From: Blattamonas nauphoetae
Taxonomy: Eukaryota > Preaxostyla > Oxymonadida
Assembly: GCA_033064195.1 (NCBI GenBank)
Contig: JARBJD010000322.1
Location: 1-64,000, forward strand
Direction of reading: 5' to 3'
Length of the DNA: 64,000 nt
The position numbers were made by a program, and so were the translations under genes. Below the pieces are notes generated by a model. That model was not told the DNA's origin. It worked only from the letters and a program-made list of their open reading frames with translations, and ran no database searches. Below are positions 33,417 through 43,554 of this stretch, piece by piece (position 1 is the first letter of the stretch; every line of letters begins with the position of its first letter).

Positions 33417-36257
33417 ATGTTTGATCGTTTTGTGAGACTGGACAGTACAACTGGCCAGCTGGTACCGTTTGCCCCTCTTTGTTCTTTCCGCATTATTATA
33501 ATTTTTCAGATAACTGATCCCCAGTCTCTACCAACCAAGACGACATCAACTTCAGCCGAACGTACCAATATGAGGAGGACAGGACAACTTAAAATACTAT
33601 TTGGATTTGATCGTGATGAAGGAGATCAGTTGGATTTAGTCGCCAATTCATCACGATTCCAATCACTAAGCCCTCTCCCAGAACATCTCACCTCCCTCAA
33701 CGCCCACCTCACATCTCAACTCGCCAATAACAACAATCCAAACGACCTCAGACAGTATGAGAAAGAGAAGCTCCTCATGGAAACACAATACCTCAAACTC
33801 AAAATGGAACTCCTGAAAGAAAAACTGGAAAATGCGAAATACCAGACGGATCTCTCACGTGAACTCCTAAAACAATCAAAACTGGCCAAACCCTTATCCA
33901 CGAACTTCCATAGTTTCTTGGACGACGAGAGACAGTCATCTGAACCCATCGTAAAGCGAAAGCGAAAAGAATCAACCAACGAATCATTCCAGATCCAGAA
34001 GTCTCCTGCAATTGTTTCCCCACCCTCAGAACCTACATCTCCAAGGCCCTCCCTCCCAAGTTCTTCTTCTGCACTCCCTCCAAAGAGTCCAAAGCAACCG
34101 GATCTTCTCTCGAAAACCACCTTGTCATCCACATCACCAAAAGAAACACCAAAAACTGACATCCCAACTGCAACTTTTGGATTGTTTAACCTTCCAAAAC
34201 CATCCAATCTTACTTCCTTCAAACCAAAACAATTGACAGCAAATGAACAGAAAGCACTGGATGAACAAGAAAAAAGAGACAGAGAAAACCCAGAGAATGT
34301 CGCAAAGAAGCTCCTCAAATTGACAGAATCCAAAAAGAAGAAAGAAGAGACAGAGTCGTCGATGTTTGCAGCGAAAAAGCTTGATGACGCTCCATCAACC
34401 AAGTTTGGAGTTACTCCACAGGTCTCTTCCCCGCTTGGAAAAATCAGCGAAGTTAATACTGATGATCTCTCCGAAGACGACGGATCGTTGGATTTGTCTG
34501 AAGATGAATCGGAGGAAGAGTCGCAACTCAAAACTTCAACTCCTTTCGGAACCACAACTAAATCAACATTCGGAACAACATCAACTATCTCCACATCTCC
34601 CTTTGCAGCTCCCTCGTTCCCCAAATCGACAGCAGACAGCTTTGGTAATGGTGGCCTCAAACGATCATTAGTCGACTTCGATTCAGACACAATCCCCACC
34701 AAAGAACGCCGAACCGAAGAAAGCTCAAGCTTTTCAACGCCATTTTCAGAAAAAGGAAAGACCAAAGAAGACAAACCCGCAGATACACAACCAGCCAAAA
34801 ACCCTTTCTCTTTGACAGGTGCTGGGTTCACCGGGTTTTCCCCTTTTGCCTCAGCAACCATTGCATCCACCCCAGCCAAAGAATCTTCATTCACCACACC
34901 GTTTGGTTCAGCAGTAAAGCCAATCCAGAACGAGCAGAAGGAGAAGGCAGATGTCGAAGAGAAAAAAACGACTCCAACGTGGGGCTTTGCGGGAACAAAG
35001 CCAAAATCAGACAATACGGATGCTTCTGCACCGATTTCCAAGGATTTCAAGTTTGGCTCGGCATTCTCATCGAAAAAAGAAGCGGAATCAGAAGAAAAGA
35101 AAGAAGACAAGACAGAACAAACAGTGCCATCGAAGAACCTTTTCCCAGCAGCCACCTCCGCCTTTGGCACCACATCTCTCTTCACTCAACCGAAAATCGC
35201 TGCCACACCCGCCAAAGACCCACCAGCCATCACGACTCCTCCCATCACCTCGACCGTGTTCGGATCAACACCAAAAGTTGAGAAAGATGAAGATAAGCCG
35301 AAGGAAGCAGCAGAAGAGAAGAAACCTTCCATTTCGTGGGGAGTCGGGAACCAGACAACACCGTCATTCGGGACAGAGACATCCAAAAAGGCGGAAGACA
35401 CGAAGCCAGCACCGTTCACACCAGCCACCACTTTTGGTTTCGCTTTCGCTTCAGCGACAAAGCCTGAGGAGAAGAAGGACACAACATCGCCCTTCGGACA
35501 GGCAGCACTCCCAACCGCCGGCACGACATTTGGTGCAAGTGCCACAACTCCATTTGGAGGATTTGGCGCCACAGCAACCACACAACCACCAGCACCTGCA
35601 GCACCTGCGTCTGCCCCAGCTCCTACTTCAGCACCAGCGCTCGCACCAGCACCATCCACCCCATCCACATTTGGAGGGTCATTTGGGGGATCGTTTGGAT
35701 CCCCGCCAGCTGCGAACCAATCTCCGTCATCTTCGGCCCCGCTCATCTCATCACCCTTGACCAACCCGTTCAGCAAAGCAGCAACACCACCCGCGTCGGG
35801 TTTTGGACAAGCTGGAACCGCCGGGTTCGGACAATCGGGAACTGTGCAGTCGTCGTTCGGAAGCGCACTGCCGACGACCAATTCAGCATCGTCGTTTGGG
35901 GCACCAGCAGCCCAGCCCAACAGTTTCGGGTCAAACGTGAATACTTCTTTTGGGTCGGGCATCTCTTCTTTCGGAAGTGGGCTTGCCGGAATCAAGCCAT
36001 TTGGGTCTGATGCACCATCGTCATTTGGCAGTGGAGGAAGCCAACCGTTCACTCAGATCACAAACCCATTCTCTGGATCCGCCACATTCTCCTCGTTCCA
36101 GACCGGAGATAGTGCAAACAAACCAGCTTTTGGTTCATCAGGGCAAGCAGGGTCTCAGACTGGAACTACTTCAACGTTCACTGTGCATAATCCGTTCAGT
36201 GGAGCAGCCGCCACTACAAGCACTCAAAATCCTTACCAGTATAAATTCGGAGCATGA
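33417..36257 (+). CDS. FG-repeat nucleoporin
   Basis: One 48-bp intron at 33462-33509 (GTACCG to TTTCAG). Its length is a multiple of three and its translation is a hydrophobic oddity (LCSFRIIIIF), so splicing is favoured; the product is then about 930 residues. Residues 80-150 form a coiled coil (LRQYEKEKLLMETQYLKLKM). From about residue 360 onward come FG, SFG, TFG and GFG motifs, dense in the last 250 residues (SSFGSGGSQP, NTSFGSGISSFGSG) with Ser/Thr/Ala/Pro spacers. Such repeats form the permeability barrier of the nuclear pore. There is no Nup98-type autoproteolytic domain or RNA-binding domain to identify which nucleoporin this is. Confidence 0.8.
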   Translation: MFDRFVRLDSTTGQLVPFAPLCSFRIIIIFQITDPQSLPTKTTSTSAERTNMRRTGQLKILFGFDRDEGDQLDLVANSSRFQSLSPLPEHLTSLNAHLTSQLANNNNPNDLRQYEKEKLLMETQYLKLKMELLKEKLENAKYQTDLSRELLKQSKLAKPLSTNFHSFLDDERQSSEPIVKRKRKESTNESFQIQKSPAIVSPPSEPTSPRPSLPSSSSALPPKSPKQPDLLSKTTLSSTSPKETPKTDIPTATFGLFNLPKPSNLTSFKPKQLTANEQKALDEQEKRDRENPENVAKKLLKLTESKKKKEETESSMFAAKKLDDAPSTKFGVTPQVSSPLGKISEVNTDDLSEDDGSLDLSEDESEEESQLKTSTPFGTTTKSTFGTTSTISTSPFAAPSFPKSTADSFGNGGLKRSLVDFDSDTIPTKERRTEESSSFSTPFSEKGKTKEDKPADTQPAKNPFSLTGAGFTGFSPFASATIASTPAKESSFTTPFGSAVKPIQNEQKEKADVEEKKTTPTWGFAGTKPKSDNTDASAPISKDFKFGSAFSSKKEAESEEKKEDKTEQTVPSKNLFPAATSAFGTTSLFTQPKIAATPAKDPPAITTPPITSTVFGSTPKVEKDEDKPKEAAEEKKPSISWGVGNQTTPSFGTETSKKAEDTKPAPFTPATTFGFAFASATKPEEKKDTTSPFGQAALPTAGTTFGASATTPFGGFGATATTQPPAPAAPASAPAPTSAPALAPAPSTPSTFGGSFGGSFGSPPAANQSPSSSAPLISSPLTNPFSKAATPPASGFGQAGTAGFGQSGTVQSSFGSALPTTNSASSFGAPAAQPNSFGSNVNTSFGSGISSFGSGLAGIKPFGSDAPSSFGSGGSQPFTQITNPFSGSATFSSFQTGDSANKPAFGSSGQAGSQTGTTSTFTVHNPFSGAAATTSTQNPYQYKFGA

Positions 36258-36361
36258 TTTTCTGTTTCTCTTTATTTTCACTTCATTTGATGAACAAGAA
36301 TACGTTTTTCACGAATCTTCTTCAAGTCGTTCTGATCAAACCATTCGACCTGTTTCTTGAA

Positions 36362-38544
36362 ATGAAACTCCCGTCTGGATGGAATCATTCCATAAACCCA
36401 AAAAATAAACGCATCTTCTGTATGTTTTCGTTTTGATTTTTCATGACATTTAGTTTTCAACAAAGAACTTCAGAAGAAAACCTACACTCCTCCTCCAGGC
36501 ACCATTCTCGACAATGGAGAGGAAATCCCATCTAATCTACCAGCTGGATGGAACGGTGATTATTTTACTTTTGATTTTACTTTGAATGTTTAGTCCAAAT
36601 CGACCCAGAGTCTTCTCACCCGTTCTATTTCGATACTACGACTAAAAAGACAACATGGGACATTCCAACTCAGCCCGCAATCTCTCAAGATTTATCACAT
36701 CATCCGTCTGATCTTCCTCCCCCGCCAGGTGATCTACCACCCGCAAATTCACCTCCCGCACCATCCGATGATATACTCCCTCCTCCTCCGCCTGTCAGTC
36801 CACAGACAGCAGCAAATGATCTTCCGCCCCCACCTCCAGATGATTTACCGCCCCCACCATCCATGGATCGTCTGAAATTCTTTTGGATCCATTTTTCCCA
36901 GCATCCCTTCCGCCTCCACCGTCAACACTGCCCCCTGCCGCAACGGCTGGCATAGCTCTCAAAACAACAATATTTACAAAACCAGTCGTTTCTCGAAAAG
37001 CCAACGCACTCACAGTGAAAACAGACACTTCACCACACAAGCAGCAGACATCGGGCGCTCCCTCCCCTCAATATGCCAGCCCCTCTCGAAAGACTGCAAC
37101 GCCATCCAATACAACCTCGGGCACTGGTCTTCCATCAAACATCAAAACAGAAATTCATGAGTTTCAAGTGGAAGGATATCTCCAAAACCATTTCGCAGAA
37201 CAAAAGACGGGAATGTTCAAAAAACGCATTGTGCCGTTGAGCGAGCTGATGCTTTTCCAATCTCAGTCCCTTTCTGGTCCTCTCCTCAAATCCGTCTCAT
37301 CAAAATGGGAAAAAGAGGCCATTAAGAATTTTGACGATATCCTGCTTTGGATGGGAGTTAGGCAAGCCAAAGGTCCACCCCAGATCATTGCTAGTCGAGT
37401 CGTTGGACGTGGCCAGAAAACGCCAGAACTGCGAGATGAAATCTTCATGCAACTCCTCAAACAAATCAATACAACAATCAAAGGCACACCCCCCGAAAAC
37501 AGAGAAATGCTTACACCAGAACAGCGAGAAAAGGCGTGGCAACTGCTCATGTTGTGTTGTGACAGTTTCACTCCCTCTCGAGATTTCGAAGTTGTGCTGT
37601 TTGCATACTTGGATGAGGCTCAACAAATCAGTGCAGATGTTGTGATTGACGATGGTATGGAATTCGACGAACGATTGAAAGTGGCTGCTTTCGCTCAATT
37701 TTCACACAACAAAGTGACAAAAATGCTGCAAGAGGGAGACAAGCCAATGAGGCAACTTCTTGGAACTCTTGGGAACACAGGAATGGAAGCGTCACTCAAG
37801 AAAATGGCCGAAGTTGCTGATTCGAAGAAGGTGTTTGGATGGAGCATCGACGACATGGTCGCCAAACAAAAGGATCCGCAATTCATCGACGGTGCTTTGA
37901 GTGGAGGAGGTCCTTTGGACGTCTCGAAATTTGAGATCCCATTCATCCAAGTGTACATCTCGCAGAAAATCGTTCTAACAGACGCTGTGCGTGAAGAGGG
38001 AGTCTTTCGTCGAAGTGTGGATCTCATGACACTCGAAGAACATATTAAACGCTTAAACAATGGACTATACAAATTCACCTCGAACGAAACGATGCTCTAT
38101 TCTGTTCTGATGAAGAACATCTTCAAACGAACCCCCAGCCCCCTCATTCCATATTCAATCTATAACAAAGCTATTGGACTGATGATAGATGATAATGGTG
38201 TCGATCGGCGCCACGAAAACATTGATGACGAAATCTGCCAATTTGTGAATACAAATCTCTCCCGACCGAGTTTGTTGTCACTCAAGTATCTTTGTCGATT
38301 GATGCGTGCAGTCACAGCTCAACATAGCTTCAATCGAATGGATCTTGACAACCTCGCGATTGTCTTCACCCCTACACTGATCAAAATGCAAACTGACAAT
38401 CCTCGTGAAGCTGTGATCAACCTTCCAAAAGAAACATACTTTGTGACCAGTCTCATGCGTTCTCTTTATCCAACTCCAGATGAGGAAGCTCTCTTCGTCG
38501 AGTATGATTCAATCACTGCTGAATTCCTGGAAAGAGTTGGATAA
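36362..38544 (+). CDS. WW-WW-MyTH4-RhoGAP protein (ARHGAP39-like)
   Basis: Exons 36362-36419, 36454-36555, 36594-36869 and 36902-38544 (introns 34, 38 and 32 bp) encode 692 residues. Two WW domains come first: LPSGWNHSINPKNKRIFFFN, and LPAGWNVQIDPESSHPFYFD followed by TTWDIP. A polyproline stretch follows. A MyTH4 domain covers about residues 245-395 (ILLWMGVRQAKGPP, ELRDEIFMQLLKQ, WQLLMLCCDSF). A RhoGAP domain covers about 480-670, with the arginine finger in EEGVFRRS and NLAIVFTPTLI. The order is that of animal ARHGAP39 (Vilse/CrGAP), a GTPase activator for Rac/Cdc42-type proteins at the actin cytoskeleton. Its final codons (SLYPTPDEEALFVEYDS) recur three times downstream as relics. Confidence 0.9.
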
Positions 38545-38661
38545 TTTCAGTACTTGTTGTCCCGTCAATCACTTTACAATGTCATTTTCCGTCAATAGTT
38601 TGTTTTCTCGTAAAAAGAGTGATATTTTGAACAATCAAATGAGAGAACGAACAGAAGATGG

Positions 38662-41526
38662 ATGAAGTGGGAAGATCCGTCCAACATGCCTCCCAAGCAT
38701 AGATTGGGGAGAAAACGTACAAAAACACAACCTTCTCCCCGCACACAACGTGGTCAATCTTCGACTTTAAACAACCCAATCGTTCATTCAACGATTCCAA
38801 ACACGCAAGAAACCAACAACGAATCATCACTTGATTCTCATTCAATCCCATCCACAGCCGATCTACTCACGATTAATGCCAATGATCGGCGATATATCCA
38901 AATTTCAAAACAAGTTCTTCTATATGAACAGAAAAGAAAACGAATCACTTTCGCTCCAAACTCAGAACAAGCATACCTGGAGAATGGCGAGACCTCTCTT
39001 CCAGCCTCCATCACGTCCGATTGGAGACTAGTCTTGCAGGATTCGATTAAGAGAAAGGATCTACGGCAAGGGTGTCTCTCGCTATTCGATCAAGTTGACT
39101 CTGGAACGAGCCTGTCACAAACCGAAGTTAATCATGCTGTCCGATTCCTGAACTATACAGGCATGCACATTGAATGTCGCAGAGGACGCGACAGAATGAC
39201 CCTAGAAACCATATTCCCGGAAGAGAAAGACAAACAAACAAGACTTGTTTCCTCCTTGATCAATCTTCTCTCTCATCCATCTAACACGCTCCGAACAGTT
39301 GCTCTCTCGTTCTTCGATGTTATTTTCTCTCGTTCATCAACTCATTTCCCAATTGCAGTGGCTACAACAGGATTGGTGCCAAAACTCTTCTTCATCCTGA
39401 AGCCACACGAAATACCTTTAAACGGAACAACCGTCGAATTCCACCGACACATTACATCGATATTGGATACTTTTTTCGGCTTTTCCTCTCCGGAGGACAT
39501 CTACGACCTTCCCCACGACATCCCAGGTTTTTCTAACCAACAAAAGCTCGAATCCAAACTCATCGAACCCATTTTCCAACCATTCTGTGCATATTTACGG
39601 TATATCCTTGCCACTCCAGATTGCAGAACTGACAATCGCTCTAACTTCTCCCTTTTGTCGAACTTGAGCCAATTCAGCCCCAAAAACATAATTCAGCTCT
39701 CTTCTTCCTCGTCTCCGGAAATTCAACAAATTTTTGGGGAGATTCGTCAGAAAATGATGGAGGAGTTTGTGTCACTGTTGGGGCTTGCCTCTTTGAGAGA
39801 AGCAGAACACTATCTTGTCTCTTCGGATGAAACAATACCATATCATCGCACCGACCAGAGGGATTCAATGGACATCAACACATGACTGAAGGCATTTGAA
39901 TGTCTGGTTGGTCGAGTGAGCGAGGGAAGAACTATCTCCGAATTGGGAGTCAAAGCGATCATGGATTTCCTGTCTCGTCGCCCGTATCAAGTGGAACTGC
40001 TCTCCTGTCCAAGTGATCAATTTGGACTCATCATGGACCGTAAAGCCGTTTCTTCGTCGAAATTTGACTTGAAATCACTCTGGGCACTCTTCACGCCCAC
40101 TCAGCCGCACCACGCCGCCGCCACTCTCCATGCATTCCGTTGGTTCATGAATCAACCGTTCAATGTGACTTTCATGAAGCACATTTGGACCAGATGGTTC
40201 CCCAGCTTCACCAATGTGGTTGATCCATCGAAGCTGCCCTTCACTTCTGAGTTCATCCCACTCCACACAGAACTCCTCGAATTGTTGAAAGATCATCCGA
40301 CTGAGATGCGAAAGTATGAAAAAAAGAACCTGCATAAATCGAAAAATGAACTTCGAGTCGAACTGGACGAGATCTATCTCGCATTCTACAGTCACACGAA
40401 GGACTACATCATCCGTCTCTCACTCCATCCGTTCGCTTTGGATGGCGATGACAATGACACGATTCTTGATTTTCTCGTCCGTTTCTTTCCATCCTACTTC
40501 GATGACACACTGGACAAGCCGTATCGAGAAGAACTGAGAAAGGAAATGGATGAATCTGCCCTCTCATCATCATCTCCACCCTTCATCCTCACATCTGAAC
40601 TCGTGTTTCGTCTCTCCGACGAAGAGATCATGAACATTGTGGACAGAATTGTTGCTCTGCTCGCCAGCGACTCACCGTTGGATGACGACACCATCCTTCG
40701 GATCTGCGTGTTCTGCAAAAGGAGTTTCTATGACCTGTATCTGCCCGAATTGTTTAGAAAAGTTGGTAGGTCGACTGATCAATACCTCCACGCACTCGAA
40801 TCTCTCCTCTCTCTGCATCTGGCATATTTACATCGAGCACCGTTCAACTATCTCCTCTCGACTCAATGGAACAAAAAGCCAACACTCGACGAGTGGGACG
40901 ATGTCGATTTGGAGAGCGTTGGAATTGTGATGCAAATGATCAACCAGAACAATCTCTCGTTCAAGCATGCCTCATCACGACTCCTCGATTGTGTAATCCA
41001 TATCCTGCCACAAGCTCGCCACTGTGCCACTCGACTGTCTCTATCGCAGCTCGACAGCCTGCTTGCTCCGTCGATCGGCATTGTCAGCCGATTTTTCATG
41101 CAACCACACGACTTCGAGAAGGAACAAAGATGGAAAAAGAAGAACATCTTCTTCGATTTCTGCGAATTGTGTGATGAGCGAGTGGTTGCTCAGTGTTTCA
41201 GCAGGACTGGATTCTTCTCTCGCATTGTGACTCGTTTGTTCAACCACCAATCCAACACAGATGAATACCTTCTCAATATGTTCATCGATCATGAAATGTA
41301 TTCTTGTCGGCCAATCGAAGATCAAAAGACGATTCGAAGAACAATCCCAAACTTTCTGGGGGAAGGCTGGCAAGATGCTTTGGAGCTCATTTTCGTTACG
41401 GGGAAGGACATCGACCGTGCCGACACTAAACGCGCAACAAAACGCATGATGCAATTCTTTGGGGCCAATGTCGACGATCAAAAAGATAGGATGACTTACT
41501 CACACTGGCCACTCCAACTCATGTAG
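38662..41526 (+). CDS. Tandem family copy 1, interrupted by one TGA
   Basis: First of four copies of a roughly 945-955 residue protein starting MKWEDPSNMPPKHRLGRKRT. The basic Ser-rich N-terminus (60 residues) is followed by all-helical sequence with armadillo-like hydrophobic repeats, such as LVSSLINLLSHPSNTLRTVALSF and ATTGLVPKLFFILKPHEIP. No signal peptide or membrane helix is seen, and no named family is recognised. An in-frame TGA at 39883-39885 replaces the Trp codon present in the other copies (DINTW), and the frame stays open on both sides. It is therefore a young pseudogene, a truncated 407-residue protein or a base error. The start could also be the ATG at 38686. The C-terminus is of the DDQKDRMTYSHWPLQLM type, shared with copy 3. 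Confidence 0.7.
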
Positions 41527-41744
41527 TGTTATCACGAATGGACAGATACATCACATTCTGTGTTCAGTCTCCATTTCATTTCATTCAATTTTCTCATCTC
41601 ATCCAAGAAGTCGCTTTTCTCGTTCGTTTTCTCCTCAACACAATCAATCGTCGGAAATAGATTGCCAAGAAAACATCATGATGTGTCGAGATAACAATCA
41701 TAGTCGAATGCATGACGTTGAAAGAACAAAACATGACCAGCGAT
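41527..41744 (+). other. 3' flank shared by the tandem family copies
   Basis: Sequence after the stop (TAGTGTTATCACGAATGGAC and onward, with CATTTCATTTCATTCAATTT) recurs after copies 2, 3 and 4 at 46400, 50355 and 54360. This shows that the duplicated unit extends beyond the gene. It is probably the 3' untranslated region. In unit 1 it is cut by the hAT-type element at 41745. Confidence 0.8.
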
Positions 41745-42645
41745 CAGGGGTTTCGGAACCGGAGGAATTTATGGGTAAAACACTGTTGGCGGAGGCAGAG
41801 AAAGTTCACTTTTTGCCACTCTGACACTTTGGGTGATTCTTTTTTGAAAAGAAAAAAAATACCTAATTCTACGACAGAGAAATGGCGAGAAAATCACAGA
41901 GAAGGTTGAAAACCTCTTATTGAGCAAATGCGGAGCTGATCGTTTTTGCTCATTTTCTTCATTTTTTCAAGTTTGAACTGGAAAAACAACTTTCAGACTC
42001 AATATTGAAATCTCCACCTCTACCGGTGTTTTTCCTCCATCTCAATCAACTTTTTCCGTCATCAATGGAATCATCAGTGATCAACGCTCTCGAACGAGTG
42101 TTTGCTGATACGGGATACGGAAGTGATATTCGACTTTGGTAGCCGAACTGAAGTTTTCTGGAAGATATTAAAACAGAAATTTGGATATTTACTTGGAATA
42201 TCATCGATAGCCATCTCGGAATATCGTCATCTCAAACAGATGGTCGGATCTAGTCATGGAAAAGGACAAAATCACCAAATATCCCATTTTGAAACATATA
42301 CTCGTTCTTGATTCTATATCTTCTGTCAAAATAGGACCTATAACATCTGTCTGCACGAAGAAAAAAACTGGCAAAAACTCTATATCAAAGCACATTATCG
42401 GCAGAAAATCTTCTTGGTTTGATGAGAAATCGCCACATTTTCCGAATAGTCCGATGTGAATACAATCTACAGCAATCTGGGTGACATTTGCGCTGGAATC
42501 TAAAACGGACTCCAAAACTAGACAATTGAGTAATCACTATTTTCTCTTCACTTCTACGGTTTTTTGCTTCATTCCATTTCAAAATGAGATATCTCGTTTT
42601 CCATATTAATTTATTTAAGGCTGGCCTCCGGTTCCAAAACCCCTG
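41745..42645. mobile_element. Non-autonomous hAT-type element (901 bp)
   Basis: Inverted ends CAGGGGTTTCGGAACCGGAG (left) and, on the minus strand at the right end, CAGGGGTTTTGGAACCGGAG; 20 of 21 bases match. The 8-bp target duplication CCAGCGAT lies at 41737-41744 and 42646-42653. Ends beginning CAGGG and an 8-bp duplication are hallmarks of hAT elements. Comparison with unit 3, where GAACAAAACATGACAGGCGA runs on uninterrupted (about 50600), shows the empty site. No transposase is present. At 41831-41850 it contains GGGTGATTCTTTTTTGAAAA, nearly an end of the 4-bp-duplication family at 1905-3751, but no second end was found. Confidence 0.9.
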
Positions 42646-42653
42646 CCAGCGAT

Positions 42654-43320
42654 AGTGTATTCGTCAAAAGGATGAACAAAACAATTGAGAAGCCGAGAAG
42701 CCAATGAGTTGAGAGGATGGTGGAGACAGAGAGGAACAAAAGTGGGATTGGCTCGCTGAAGGATTGCAGAGACGGAACAAAGAAGTTGAAGTTCTGTTCA
42801 GATGATGAAGAGAGGAAAGTGAGGTCTGTTTGGAATGTTACAAAGGAGACAATGCTGAGAGAAGTCTGGGAAACAGCCAATTGTGGAGGAGGATGGCGAG
42901 AGATGAGTGTGTGGAGAAGAGAGATCACAGGCTGAGTGTCATTCTTGGCTGATCGGATGAGACTAAAGATGAACAACGTGTTCTGAACACTCACGTGAAG
43001 AACAGCGGATGGAGTAGAGTCAATTGCCAAGCGATGCCATGCGTGACCAGAATGTTCCTGACGGTACAGACGAACGGACACGCCATTTCAGCGAGCTCCT
43101 CCAAAGTGTTGCGAGGAGCACTGTCTGGGTCAATTTCAGGGTTGACGATCGCCCTTCAATCGGATGGAGTTGGAATGAAATCGACGACATGTCGCTGAGT
43201 GACGCTTGTTGGCAAATTTCTGACTGGAGGAATCGGAACAGATACGTCACGAGTTCGGTTTGGATGTCGACGTCGGATATGGGGTTGAAGGGGTTCGACT
43301 CAGAAGAACCGAACACTTGT
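42654..43320 (-). pseudogene. Relic of minus-strand gene X, unit 1
   Basis: Reading on the minus strand, DPDSAPRNTLEELAEMACPF leads to a GTGAGT donor near 42997. A further exon (VISLLHTLISRHPPPQLAVS and so on) ends in a membrane helix, LLGFSIVLFILLTN. The same segment recurs at about 46540-47120 and 50620-51240, and a variant lies at 54640-54840 attached to the longer gene X sequence. Only the C-terminal part is present here, so this is a duplicated tail rather than a full gene. It does suggest that intact gene X ends in a transmembrane anchor. Confidence 0.6.
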
Positions 43321-43359
43321 CTTTACATTGGAAACACCTCCATTCAAAAGGGATGTCAT

Positions 43360-43437
43360 TATCCAACTCCAGATGAGGAAGCTCTCTTCGTCGAGAACGA
43401 TTCAATCACTGCTGAATTCCTGGAAAGAGTTGGATAA
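43360..43437 (+). pseudogene. Duplicated 3' end of the RhoGAP gene (relic 1)
   Basis: Near-exact copy of 38467-38544: TATCCAACTCCAGATGAGGA through the stop, translating PTPDEEALFVENDSITAEFL. It precedes family copy 2 exactly as the true RhoGAP end precedes copy 1. The junction sequence on its left (CCATTCAAAAGGGATGTCAT) is the same as at 51293. Confidence 0.9.
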
Positions 43438-43554
43438 TTTCAGTACTTGTTGTCCCGTCAATCACTTTACAATGTCATTTTCCGTCAATAGTTTGTTTTC
43501 TCGTAAAAAGAGTGATATTTTGAACAATCAAATGAGAGAACGAACAGAAGATGG

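Noticed and set aside
33716-36052. Long minus-strand frames opposite the FG nucleoporin
   Set aside because: Antisense of biased Ser/Thr/Pro/Phe-Gly codons; no independent protein features.
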